From Mesorhizobium qingshengii (GTDB taxonomy: Bacteria; Pseudomonadota; Alphaproteobacteria; Rhizobiales; Rhizobiaceae), in NCBI RefSeq assembly GCF_027563465.1, contig NZ_JAPFQA010000003.1, forward strand, positions 397,409 to 461,408: 64,000 bases of DNA, given 5' to 3'. The notes under the pieces are model-generated. The model was not told the origin of the DNA. It searched no databases and saw only the letters and a list, made by a program, of their open reading frames with translations. Shown in pieces: positions 18,529 through 26,813 of this stretch; within the stretch, counting starts at the first letter, position 1, and each line of letters starts with the position of its first letter. Both the position numbers and the translations under genes were made by a program.

Positions 18529-20151
18529 ATGGTCGAGGAACAAAAAGGTTTTCGCCTGTCGCGACGGCTGCTGCTCGGCGCGGCTCTTGTCGGCGGCGCG
18601 GTGCTGTGGGGAGGCACCACCATGGCGCGGCTGGCGCGCGGGCCTTCCGGACCCAAGAATGCCGGACGCATCGCCGATATCGACGGCATCGCCCTGCCGC
18701 TGAAGCCGATCGCCAGCCCGCCGGCTTTTGACCCTTCGCTGCCGTGGTCGGCCAAGGGCGGCGACATCAACGATGCCAGCGGCCTGTCGAGGACGCCGGT
18801 TTATGGCGTGGTCGAGGTCAGCGAGGAGAACCACATCGCCAAGGCGCTGGCCTTCGCGCGCGCCAACGGGTTGAAAGTCTCGCTGGCCGCCATCCGTCAT
18901 TCGATGGGCGGCCATGCCTTCGACGACAATGCGCTGGTGCTCGACCTCAGAAAGTTCAGCAAGGTCACTGTCGACGCAGCGGCGAAGACCATGACCTTGC
19001 AGCCGGGCGCGCGCTGGCACGATATCCAGAACCTTTTGCATCCACGCTTCGCGGTGAAGGCGATGCAGTCGACCGACATCTTCTCGGTCGGCGGCTCGCT
19101 GTCGGTCAACGCGCATGGCATGGACCATCAGGCCGGTTCGGTGGCCGGCTCGATCCGCTCGATGCGGGTGATGCTGGCCGACGGTTCGGTGACCACCTGC
19201 TCGTCGACCGAAAATACCGACCTGTTCCGCCACGTCGTCGGCGGCTACGGCCTGTTCGGCGTGGTGGTGGAGGCAACGCTCGATATCGTCGACAACGCCG
19301 TCTACCGGACCTCGCGCGAGATCATCAAATCGGACGATTTCCCGAAATTCTTTGCCGAGGTGCTGGAGCCGAACAATGATATCGGTCTGTTCTATGGCCA
19401 TCTGTCGACGGCGCCGGGCAATTTCCTCGAGGACATGATCGTCTACCGCTACGACAAGGTGGCCGAGCAGCCGCCGGCCGATCAGCCTGAAATCGGCGAA
19501 CCGGAGGGCGTCGGCCTGAAGCGGGTGATCATGAACCTCGCCAAGAAAGGCAGCCTGTTCCAGGAACTGAAATGGTTCACGGAAAAGACGCTGGAGCCGA
19601 AATTCGAGAGCTGCACGGTGGCGCGCACGGCAGCGATGGCCGAGGGCGAGGCCTGCCTCGTCACACGCAACAACCCGATGCACGATTCGGTGCCGTATCT
19701 GTTCAACGATCTGCCTGATGAGACCGACATCCTGCACGAGTATTTCATTCCGCGCGCCGCCTACGTCGAGTTCATCGCGGAAGCCCGCGAGATCCTGCGC
19801 AACCAGGACCTGCCGGTGCTCAATGCCTCCGTGCGCATCGTCCACAAGGAGGATGTGGCGCTGACCTACGCGCCGGAGCCGGCCTATTCGCTGGTGCTCT
19901 ACATCAACCAGCCGACCGATGCCGACGGCAATGCCAGGATGCGGGCGCTGACCCGGGCGCTGATCGACGTGACGATCAAGCATGGCGGGCGCTTCTTCCT
20001 GCCGTATCAGCTGCATTACACGGCGAGGGAATTGCTGGCGTCCTATCCCGAGCTGCCGGCCTTCCTGGCGGCAAAACGGCAATATGACCCGACGGAACTG
20101 TTTTCCTCGACCTTCTACCGTGCCATCAAGGCGCTGAGCGGGGTGGCGTAG
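18529..20151 (+). CDS. FAD-linked oxidase (PCMH-type FAD-binding)
   Basis: The start ATG at 18529 follows GGGGGA by five bases; the protein has 540 residues. An N-terminal hydrophobic anchor with RLSRRLLLGAA suggests Tat export or membrane attachment. The FAD-binding p-cresol-methylhydroxylase-type domain follows: a RHSMGGHAF motif about 110 residues in (a His typical of flavin attachment or binding), LQPGARWHDIQ, SVGGSLSVNAHG and GGYGLFGVVVEATL. The C-terminal part resembles the cap domain of sugar- or alditol-oxidase relatives, ending AAKRQYDPTELFSSTFY. The substrate is unknown. A small secreted protein gene follows 18 bases later, implying an operon. Confidence 0.82.
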   Translation: MVEEQKGFRLSRRLLLGAALVGGAVLWGGTTMARLARGPSGPKNAGRIADIDGIALPLKPIASPPAFDPSLPWSAKGGDINDASGLSRTPVYGVVEVSEENHIAKALAFARANGLKVSLAAIRHSMGGHAFDDNALVLDLRKFSKVTVDAAAKTMTLQPGARWHDIQNLLHPRFAVKAMQSTDIFSVGGSLSVNAHGMDHQAGSVAGSIRSMRVMLADGSVTTCSSTENTDLFRHVVGGYGLFGVVVEATLDIVDNAVYRTSREIIKSDDFPKFFAEVLEPNNDIGLFYGHLSTAPGNFLEDMIVYRYDKVAEQPPADQPEIGEPEGVGLKRVIMNLAKKGSLFQELKWFTEKTLEPKFESCTVARTAAMAEGEACLVTRNNPMHDSVPYLFNDLPDETDILHEYFIPRAAYVEFIAEAREILRNQDLPVLNASVRIVHKEDVALTYAPEPAYSLVLYINQPTDADGNARMRALTRALIDVTIKHGGRFFLPYQLHYTARELLASYPELPAFLAAKRQYDPTELFSSTFYRAIKALSGVA

Positions 20152-20169
20152 CAGGCAGGAGAACAACCA

Positions 20170-20793
20170 ATGCGGACGGTATCAGCGGCGGCACTCACCC
20201 TCATCGCGCTGTGCGCCGGGCCAGCCGGGGCCGAGGATCTCAAGGCCTTCAGGCTGACCATCGACGGGGTGACGGTCGACATCGATCCCGGCGAGAGCGC
20301 CGATGTGACGCTGCCCGGCGGCAAAAAGAGCAAGGTGACGCTCGAACGCAATGACTTCGCCACTTTTTCCGGCGGCAGTTTCTCCTTCGTCCATCCGAGC
20401 AACATTTCGGTGACCAAGACCGATCTCGGCGAAGATATCACGCAGTATCTGATGGCCTCGGCGCTGGGCACGATCGTCGTCGTGCAGGAATACGGCAAGA
20501 TGAACCCGGTCTCGCTCAACCAGCTGATGCTGCAGGAGATGACCAAGGAATCGGTGCAGGCCGGTGCTGCGCTGACGCAGGAGCCGACGACGCGCAAGCT
20601 CGCCGATGGCAGGGAATTGACCGGCATCCGCGCCCAGGTGAAGACGCGCACCGACACCGCCGACTTCGAGATCGTCGGCTTCGGCCGCGCCGATCAGGGC
20701 CTTCTGTTCATCACGCGCGTCGCCGCTGAGGACGCGGCCACCGAAAAGCCGCTGATCGACAAGTTCTGGCAGAGCCTCAAGCTGAAGCCTTAG
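20170..20793 (+). CDS. Secreted protein of unknown function
   Basis: The 207-residue protein starts at an ATG behind AGGAGAACAACC, 18 bases after the oxidase stop. A signal peptide runs to about residue 21 (AGPAGAE). The mature part has a PGGKKSKVTLERND hairpin, a FSFVHPSNISVTKTDLGEDI stretch, and alternating beta strands ending FWQSLKLKP. I recognise no family. The spacing indicates co-transcription with the FAD-linked oxidase, so a periplasmic helper for that enzyme is possible. Confidence 0.65.
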   Translation: MRTVSAAALTLIALCAGPAGAEDLKAFRLTIDGVTVDIDPGESADVTLPGGKKSKVTLERNDFATFSGGSFSFVHPSNISVTKTDLGEDITQYLMASALGTIVVVQEYGKMNPVSLNQLMLQEMTKESVQAGAALTQEPTTRKLADGRELTGIRAQVKTRTDTADFEIVGFGRADQGLLFITRVAAEDAATEKPLIDKFWQSLKLKP

Positions 20794-20837
20794 ACGCCGG
20801 CGTTGAAAGCGCGTCGCGCACGCGCTTCAGGTCTTTG

Positions 20838-20888
20838 TTTCATGCATGCCGTTCCCTAAAACCGGGACCACTTCCGGGCGACATGCAT
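20838..20888. repeat. Intergenic inverted repeat, CATGCATG...CGACATGCAT type
   Basis: Between two convergent genes lies an imperfect palindrome: CATGCATGCCGTTCC, a central AAACCGGGACC, then GGGCGACATGCAT. The same pattern, with variable centre, occurs at 21463-21525 and 51308-51356. In my experience such elements are scattered through Mesorhizobium chromosomes at the 3' ends of genes; here it can act as a bidirectional terminator-like hairpin. Confidence 0.6.
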
Positions 20889-21410
20889 TCAGAGCTTGCT
20901 CGGCACCAGGCCAGCCAGCCAGTTCGCCGACCGTTTCGCCATATCGGCGGTTGCCGAGACGGCGCGGCCAAGATCGGTCTTGACCACGGCGTAGCCGTTC
21001 TTCGTGCGGTAGAGCGCGCCGGTTCCGCCATCGACCACCTGTTCATAGGCGACGGGCCGGGCGGCGGCCGCGTCCATGGCCGTCGCCGGCGAGCCGACGG
21101 GGGCGCTCGGCCGGTGGCTCAGTTCCGGCGGCAGCGGGCTTTCGACCTTGACGACCCTGCTGACGGGCTTCAGTTCCGGGCGCGACGCGGTCGCGGCCAG
21201 TTGCGAGGAGGACGACGAGCCCTTGGCGCGGCAGATGCCGGAAACGAGCGGATAGTTGAAATTGCGCTGGTGCAGCATCTGGCTCTTCATCGCGGCTTCG
21301 CACTCGGCGATGGTCGACCACTTGGCCGGCGTCTCGCCGATATATTCGCAAAGCTTGGCGTCGCAGTCGCAACCAACGATGGTCATGGCGACAAGGGCGG
21401 TCTTGATCAC
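20889..21410 (-). CDS. Small secreted or lipoprotein-like protein of unknown function
   Basis: A GTG at 21410, eight bases after AAGGGA, gives 173 residues beginning VIKTALVAMTIVGCDCDAKL. The hydrophobic start followed by IVGC resembles a very short lipoprotein signal (lipobox I-V-G-C). Four Cys lie in the first 60 residues (CDCDAKLC, ECEAAM) and another in SGICRAKG. A Ser/Pro-rich linker leads to a C-terminal YRTKNGYAVVKTDLGRAV. I recognise no family. The frame extends upstream without a sensible start, and an intergenic repeat sits there. Confidence 0.55.
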   Translation of the reverse strand: MIKTALVAMTIVGCDCDAKLCEYIGETPAKWSTIAECEAAMKSQMLHQRNFNYPLVSGICRAKGSSSSSQLAATASRPELKPVSRVVKVESPLPPELSHRPSAPVGSPATAMDAAAARPVAYEQVVDGGTGALYRTKNGYAVVKTDLGRAVSATADMAKRSANWLAGLVPSKL

Positions 21411-21462
21411 GGGCTTGTCCCTTCGAGATGCCTGCCGGCAGCCCACTTGCGTGCAAGTCGAG

Positions 21463-21525
21463 GTCCCAAAACCGGTTTCCACCCCAAAGGTCGAACCCGT
21501 GGGCATGCTTTTGGGCGACATGCAA
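21463..21525. repeat. Second copy of the CATGCAT-type intergenic repeat
   Basis: Upstream of the 21410 start, the sequence CCCAAAACCGGTTTCCACC followed by GTGGGCATGCTTTTGGGCGACATGCA repeats the centre and right arm of the element at 20838-20888. Its position in the 5' region of a minus-strand gene may mean it affects that gene's leader. Confidence 0.5.
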
Positions 21526-21600
21526 CCATCCATCGCGCGCGAACAAGGCGGGATTTGGCCGCGATTGTGGAATGAGCGTGGCGGCACGCCGAAGGGCTGC

Positions 21601-22599
21601 CTATCGAGCGGTAGGCGAGGTTCGTTTGAGGAAATTCGCGATCAGCCGCACCACGTCTTGCGGGCGTTCGATCTGCGGGATGTGGTTGACGCCATCGAGA
21701 ACGGCCAATTCGGCGTGCGGAAACAGCGAGGCGATTTCTTCACCCTGTTTGAGAGGCGTGGTCGAATCCTCTCGTCCCCAGATGACGAGGACAGGCGGCG
21801 CGAAGGTGCGATAGTTCGCCGGGTCGGCGGCCAGCGATTTCCGCTCGTCGTTGAAGAGGCCGCTGAACAGCCAATGGCCAACGGCATCGGTGGTGCCTTT
21901 GACGTTCAGCGGGCGCGCGTAGATCGCTATGCGCTCCGCAGTGGCCAGATCGTCGTTTTCAATGAACCGGCGCAGACCGGCGCCGGTCATCAGCGGGTTG
22001 GTGAAGGTCGCGGCGGTCAGCAACTGGCGTGGCCAGTCCCTGCTGAGGAAAGATGCGAATGGAAAGGCCGGCGCCTCGGTCTGGCCGAGGCCAAGCGCCA
22101 CGTCGAGCAGGATCAGCGAGTCGATCCGGGCGGGAGCCAAGAAGGCGGCTTCGATCACCCCACCGCCGCCATAGGAGTGGACACCGACGCTGAAATGGCG
22201 AAGGCCGAGCGCGTCGGCAAAACCGAGGACGCGTCTTGCGTGGGCGGCGCGCGAATAATCCTGATCGGCCGGTCGTTCCGAATAGCCAAAGGGCGGCATG
22301 TCAACGGCGATCACGCGAAAGCCCTGTTCTCCCAATGGCGCGGCGACGTCACGATAGGTCTCGGCCCAGGAGGCCGTGCCGTGGAACAGAAGCAGCGGCG
22401 GCCCGTCCTGCGGGCCCCAGACCTGATAGTGCATCTTCAGCCCGTCGACCTTGGCAAACAGCGCTCCCGCCGGGGCTGCCTCCTCGGGGGACAGGTTCTC
22501 TCGAAGGGCTGCCGCACAGCGAAAGCCGACCAGCGTGACCGCAATGAGCACGACCAGCGTGAGCGCGAGCCAGCCGGCGATCCGGATCAGTCGACGCAT
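21601..22599 (-). CDS. Membrane-anchored alpha/beta hydrolase
   Basis: The protein has 332 residues with an N-terminal membrane helix (about residues 8-28). The hydrolase fold is clear: LLLFHGTASWAETYR (oxyanion loop), VIAVDMPPFGYSERP, the nucleophile elbow VHSYGG (the usual first Gly is Val), the acid VIWGREDSTTP and the catalytic GVNHIPQIERP near the C-terminus. This is the layout of epoxide-hydrolase/haloperoxidase-like enzymes; the substrate is unknown. It ends 15 bases short of nothing obvious and begins 16 bases after the next minus-strand gene upstream ends, so the three genes from 24186 down to 21601 look like one operon. Confidence 0.78.
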   Translation of the reverse strand: MRRLIRIAGWLALTLVVLIAVTLVGFRCAAALRENLSPEEAAPAGALFAKVDGLKMHYQVWGPQDGPPLLLFHGTASWAETYRDVAAPLGEQGFRVIAVDMPPFGYSERPADQDYSRAAHARRVLGFADALGLRHFSVGVHSYGGGGVIEAAFLAPARIDSLILLDVALGLGQTEAPAFPFASFLSRDWPRQLLTAATFTNPLMTGAGLRRFIENDDLATAERIAIYARPLNVKGTTDAVGHWLFSGLFNDERKSLAADPANYRTFAPPVLVIWGREDSTTPLKQGEEIASLFPHAELAVLDGVNHIPQIERPQDVVRLIANFLKRTSPTAR

Positions 22600-22614
22600 G
22601 GCCGGGCTATCGCC

Positions 22615-23745
22615 TCAATAGTCATAGACATGTTCGAGCCTGGCGCCCGACTTGATCAGCGCCGGCAGCACCAGATGCAGCTTGCGCACGGCGACGGTCA
22701 TGCCGGTGCGACGCGTCGACGGGTCGGCCGGGAGGGGGTAGCTGAACAGGATGCGCATGCCTTCGGGGACGGCGATCGAGGCGGTGGAGAGCACGGTGAC
22801 CATGATTTCGTCATTGCCGCCGATCTCGACGAAGGACACGCCCTTGTCGATCAGGCGCGGGATCATCTCGGTAAACACCTGGTAGCGCTTGGTAAGGAAG
22901 ATGGTGCCGTCCGCGCCGAGGTCGCGTTCGAGCAAGGTATCGGGCTCGCTGTGCGTCGCTTCGCCGACCGGCCCCTTGGCCCAGACATGGATGTCGAGGA
23001 AGGCGGGGTCGGAGGTGGCGGCAAGCGCCTTGGTGATCAGGTCGGCATAGCCCTGCTTTATGGTGTCGGCGAGGCCGAAGGCCAGCTTGCGCTCGCTGGT
23101 GCGGATGGAGCTGTCGCCCGGCGCCGGCTGCACGGCAAACAGGCCGGCGCGCTTCTCGGCATAGGGGAACTGATACCATGGCACCTGATCGAGGAAGGCG
23201 GCATAGTCGGCCGCCACCTTGGCCTGATAGATGTCGGCGGCGGTGCGCTTGCTGGCGGTCGCCTCGGTGACGCGGCCAACCGTGTTCTCATAGGCCCACT
23301 GCAAAATGTGCTCGATCGAGTGGCTGGTGCCGATGACGACCAGCATCTGGTGGTTGGCCAGATTGAACTTGTAGGAAGAGCTGGCGCGGATCACCGTCGC
23401 GTAGTCCTGCCAGAAGCGGCCGACATAGGACCAGTAGGGAAAGCCGCTCGGCTGGTTCTTGTCGACGAAGCCGGCATATTCGCGCGCGGCATAGACGATC
23501 GCCCATTCGGGATAGGTGAGGAAGGTCGATTCCTCCGGCCGCTGGTAGCCGGGGATCTCGGCGCGGACCTTGTCGGCCAGCGCCTTGGGCGGCGCGCCAT
23601 CGGCGATACCGGGCAAGGGCGTGGTATCCAGCGACGGCGTCGTCAGGAAGCCGTAGGCCAGCCCGGCGATCGGGATCAGGATGACGATGACGATCAGCCA
23701 GAGGATCGTCTTGATGATGCGCTTCAGCCAGCGGAACAGGAACAT
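22615..23745 (-). CDS. Uncharacterised membrane-anchored protein
   Basis: The 376-residue protein has one N-terminal membrane helix (residues 10-33) and an extracytoplasmic body. Distinctive segments are FLTYPEWAIVYAAREYAGF, YWSYVGRFWQDYATV, VIGTSHSIEHILQWAYEN, VPWYQFPYAEK and a C-terminal GMTVAVRKLHLVLP. Trp and Tyr are abundant and the sequence looks well ordered. I know no named domain for it. It follows the small membrane protein gene by six bases and precedes a hydrolase gene by 15, so all three are probably co-transcribed and co-functional. Confidence 0.65.
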   Translation of the reverse strand: MFLFRWLKRIIKTILWLIVIVILIPIAGLAYGFLTTPSLDTTPLPGIADGAPPKALADKVRAEIPGYQRPEESTFLTYPEWAIVYAAREYAGFVDKNQPSGFPYWSYVGRFWQDYATVIRASSSYKFNLANHQMLVVIGTSHSIEHILQWAYENTVGRVTEATASKRTAADIYQAKVAADYAAFLDQVPWYQFPYAEKRAGLFAVQPAPGDSSIRTSERKLAFGLADTIKQGYADLITKALAATSDPAFLDIHVWAKGPVGEATHSEPDTLLERDLGADGTIFLTKRYQVFTEMIPRLIDKGVSFVEIGGNDEIMVTVLSTASIAVPEGMRILFSYPLPADPSTRRTGMTVAVRKLHLVLPALIKSGARLEHVYDY

Positions 23746-23751
23746 GGCCGG

Positions 23752-24186
23752 TCAGGCCGTGGCGAAGTGGTCGTGTATGCGCCTCGACAGCCAGAAGCCG
23801 ACATAGACGGCGAAGCCGCCGATGACGATATGCGGCAGGTTGGCGAAGAAACGCGCCGGGAATTCGATATCGTTGAGGGAACGGAAGCCGTTGATGAAGA
23901 TGCCGGCGTCGAGGCAGCCGGAACCGGTGACCAGCCCAAGCACGCCGTCGAACAGATAGACCGAGCCGAACAGCTTGAAATAGAACACCGCCTGGCGGTG
24001 CGAGATGAAGGCGGCGGCCAGCGCCCAGACGCCGGAGAAGGCATGCAGCAGGTCGTCATACCATTGCAGCGAGAACAGCCCGAACAGATTGCCGTTGGCG
24101 TCGTTGAACGCCGGTATGTAGCCGATGGCGACGACGCCGAAGAACAGGAAGGCATAGGCAACGGCAAGCTTCTGGATCAACGTCAT
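23752..24186 (-). CDS. Small four-helix membrane protein
   Basis: The 144-residue protein is almost entirely membrane: helices at about 8-25, 45-65, 72-92 and 112-132. Charged turns include LQWYDDLLHAFSG and SLNDIEF. This resembles small DUF4383-like integral membrane proteins, but I am not sure of the family. It is the first gene of the three-gene minus-strand set and begins just downstream of a long non-coding stretch. Confidence 0.6.
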   Translation of the reverse strand: MTLIQKLAVAYAFLFFGVVAIGYIPAFNDANGNLFGLFSLQWYDDLLHAFSGVWALAAAFISHRQAVFYFKLFGSVYLFDGVLGLVTGSGCLDAGIFINGFRSLNDIEFPARFFANLPHIVIGGFAVYVGFWLSRRIHDHFATA

Positions 24187-24866
24187 GAAGTATCCCCCTT
24201 CAAGTGACGATGAACGTTAGCTTATTTTGCCGCCGGTTGCAGCCCCAACCGGAAACACCGTAAAAATTGTGGGGGATAGCCAAAAGACAGTCGGCGCCGG
24301 GATTTCTCCCAGCGCCTCCCTGTCAGATCAGGACACGGTCGCGGCAGCAACTTCCGTAAAGTCGTCGCGCCTTGCCGGCCTTGATTTTGACGGTCCTGCC
24401 AGCCGCCACCCGAGGGCAGCGTCCGTCCAGACCACGCCGGTCTCCACCCTTGCGGGCTTCGCCCTGCGCGCCATCGAAGGTTTTTGCCGTCCTTCATGGC
24501 AGCATCGGTCCGCCGTCGGCGTTGGCACGCTTTCCGCGGCCCCGTAGGTCTCGGCTCCGTCCCTCGAAACAGGCAAGCCTGCTCTCGCTTCGGGCCGTAC
24601 GGGCCTCAGGAAGTCCGCTTTCGCTCTGCCTTTCGGTTGGGCGATCGGCAGCCGCCTGAGATGGGTTCAATGTAGGGGGATCAAGGGTTCTGGGGAATGG
24701 CCGCGGGCCTGTGGATAGCGGGATTATCGGGGATCATCGCGGACATTTGCCGGCCAACGGCGAAAACAGGGACAGCGCGTTTCGCCCCTTGCTCCGCTGG
24801 CGGGCGCGGGCTTCAATGCCGGCAAAGGATCGGGCGTTACATGCCCGGCGCCGGGGAGGGTGTGTA
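24187..24866. other. Long non-coding region, possible repeat or RNA
   Basis: This 680-base gap between divergent genes is the longest gene-free stretch with high, even G+C. Several overlapping frames are open on both strands (for example 24222-24497 minus) but none has a ribosome site or protein-like composition, and open frames are expected at this base content. The segment 24260-24680 has many short complementary blocks, such as GGCGGC-rich arms and GGGCTTCGCCC, and reads like a structured or repeated element. Promoters for the flanking genes must lie at its ends. I cannot name it. Confidence 0.4.
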
Positions 24867-25805
24867 TTGAAAGTCGGGGTGGTTCTCAATCCGATTGCCG
24901 GTGGCGGCCGGCTGAAACGACATTGGCCGGAGGTCGCGGCTTCGCTGAAAGAGCATTTCGGCGATTTCGAATTGCGTGAAACGCAAGCCGAGGGCGATGC
25001 CGAGAGGCTGGCGATCGATCTCGCGGCAACCGGCTTCGATCTGGTGATCGCGGCCGGCGGCGATGGCACGGCCAGCGAAGTGGCCGACGGGCTGATGCAG
25101 GCATCGCAGGAAAGCGGCAGGACGACCGAGCTTGGCCTGCTTCCTTGCGGCACCGGCATCGATTTCGCGCGTGGGCTCGGCCTGCCGAAGGAGGTGGACG
25201 CGACGCTGAAGCGGATCGCCGAGGCGAAGGGGCGCAAGGTCGATGCCGGACGCATCTGCTACATCGACGACCATGGCGCGCTGGCCAGCCGCCACTTCAT
25301 CAATATCGCCAGCCTGGGGCTTTCCGGCGCCACCGACCGCGCGGTCAATGCCGACAAGCGCAAGGGCAGGATGTCGGCCAAGGCGCTGTTTCTCTGGCGC
25401 ACCGTGGTCGAGTTCATCCGCTACCGGTTCCAGGATGTCAGGATCACCGTCGACGACGGCGCTCCGGTCGAAGCGCGCATGGCGCTCGTGGCGGTGGCCA
25501 ACGGCAAGTTCTTCGGCGGCGGCATGATGATCGCGCCGGACGCTGAACTCACCGACGGGCAGTTCGACATCGTCATCCTGCGCGCGGCCGGCAAGCTGAA
25601 GCTGATCTGGGACATCCGCCTGCTCTATGGCGGCCGGCACCGCAACCATCCGGCGATCACCATCCTGCGCGGCAAGAAAGTGGTTGTCGAACCACTCGGC
25701 GATGTGGAAAAGAACGGCGCGCTGGTCGACATAGACGGTGAGTCGCCGGGGCGCATACCGGCGACCTTCGAAATCCTGCCCGGCGCGCTGACGCTCAGAT
25801 ATTGA
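24867..25805 (+). CDS. YegS/DgkB-type lipid kinase
   Basis: A TTG at 24867 placed six bases after GGGAGGG starts a 312-residue protein LKVGVVLNPIAGGGRLKRHW. Diacylglycerol-kinase catalytic landmarks are the NPIAGGG phosphate loop near residue 8, IAAGGDGTASEVADG near 63-77 and the LPCGTGIDFARGL stretch near 92. The C-terminal half has GLSGATDRAVN and FFGGGMMIAPDAELTDGQFD, matching the beta-sandwich domain of YegS/DgkB. It should phosphorylate diacylglycerol or a related lipid at the membrane. It stands alone; the frame is open upstream to 24711 but without a suitable start. Confidence 0.88.
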   Translation: MKVGVVLNPIAGGGRLKRHWPEVAASLKEHFGDFELRETQAEGDAERLAIDLAATGFDLVIAAGGDGTASEVADGLMQASQESGRTTELGLLPCGTGIDFARGLGLPKEVDATLKRIAEAKGRKVDAGRICYIDDHGALASRHFINIASLGLSGATDRAVNADKRKGRMSAKALFLWRTVVEFIRYRFQDVRITVDDGAPVEARMALVAVANGKFFGGGMMIAPDAELTDGQFDIVILRAAGKLKLIWDIRLLYGGRHRNHPAITILRGKKVVVEPLGDVEKNGALVDIDGESPGRIPATFEILPGALTLRY

Positions 25806-25895
25806 ATCAAGTGGTTGAGGCGTTGAATCAGGTCGCTCCGGCCTTGATTCCGGCCAATCATTCAATGCCCTGAAATGCTTGAGATTTTTCAGGCT

Positions 25896-26813
25896 TCAAA
25901 TTTCAAGCCTGGCCGGAAAACCGGGCGCGCGCAGGTCGGTGCCGACGGCATCCTCGAGCAATTTGACGATCTGGGTCGACCAGGCGGCGCCGCCATAGGC
26001 TTCTTTGCCTTGCTCGAAAATCGCGTTGACGCGCGAGGCCAGGTCGAGCGGCACGCCGAAATCCCTGCCCATGCCGAGCGCGAAGCCGAGGTCCTTCAGC
26101 GCCAGGTCCATGGTGAAGCCGATGTCGTAGGAGCCGTTGAGAACAAGCTGGCTCTCGGTCTCGTGGACGAAGCTGTTGCCGGAGGAGGCAACGATGGCGT
26201 GGTAGGACTGGGCGAGGTCGAGCCCGCCCTGCTTGGCCAGCATCAGCGCTTCGCCGGCGGCGACGAGATGGATGAAGGCCAGCATGTTGGTGATCACCTT
26301 GATCACCGCCGCGGAGCCGATCGGTCCCATCAGGAACGACTTCGCGCACATCGCCTCGATCGCCGGACGATGACGCGCGTAGAGCGCAGCATCGCCGCCG
26401 ACCAGCGCGGTGATCTTTCCCACCGCTGCCAGATGAACGCCACCAGTGACCGGGCATTCCAGGGTCTCGATGCCCCTGGCCGAAGCGAGCGCGGCAAGAC
26501 GCACGATCTCGTCGCGGCCATTGGTCGACATCTCGATCCAGGTGCCACCTGTGGGCAGGCCTTCGAGCAACCCGCCGGGGCCGGCCAGCACCGCTTCGCT
26601 GACCTTCGGCGAGGGCAGGCACGTGATGGCATTGCCGGCCACCGCCGCGGCCTCGGCCGGGCTCGTGGCGGCGGTGGCGCCGAGCGCCACCAGGCGCTCG
26701 ACGGCTGCAGGATCGCGGTCGAAGACGGTGACGGCAAAACCGTTGCGGATCAGGCTGGCGGCAAGATTGCCGCCGAGATGGCCAAGACCGATAAAGGCGT
26801 AGCTCTCGCTCAC
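25896..26813 (-). CDS. 3-hydroxyisobutyrate-dehydrogenase-family oxidoreductase
   Basis: The 305-residue protein starts at a GTG whose bases overlap the upstream stop (GTGA), so it is translationally coupled to the dehydratase gene. The Rossmann motif GLGHLGGNLA opens the protein and VFDRDP ends strand 2. The substrate-site signature appears as CPVTGGVHLAAVGKITALVGG, and the catalytic Lys lies in GSAAVIKVITNM. The helical C-terminal half reads LDLAQSYHAIVASSGNS and DLALKDLGFALGMG. It should oxidise a beta-hydroxy acid with NAD(P)+. As third gene after a GMC oxidoreductase and an enolase-superfamily dehydratase it likely serves a sugar-acid or polyol catabolic route. Confidence 0.85.
   Translation of the reverse strand: MSESYAFIGLGHLGGNLAASLIRNGFAVTVFDRDPAAVERLVALGATAATSPAEAAAVAGNAITCLPSPKVSEAVLAGPGGLLEGLPTGGTWIEMSTNGRDEIVRLAALASARGIETLECPVTGGVHLAAVGKITALVGGDAALYARHRPAIEAMCAKSFLMGPIGSAAVIKVITNMLAFIHLVAAGEALMLAKQGGLDLAQSYHAIVASSGNSFVHETESQLVLNGSYDIGFTMDLALKDLGFALGMGRDFGVPLDLASRVNAIFEQGKEAYGGAAWSTQIVKLLEDAVGTDLRAPGFPARLEI

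Noticed and set aside
21256..24207. Open frame of 983 codons on the plus strand
   Set aside because: It is antisense to three convincing minus-strand genes (hydrolase and two membrane proteins) and shows no domain pattern.
24222..24659. Several short open frames in the gap at 24.2-24.9 kb
   Set aside because: No ribosome sites, no credible amino-acid composition, and frames open on both strands at once; treated as a non-coding block.
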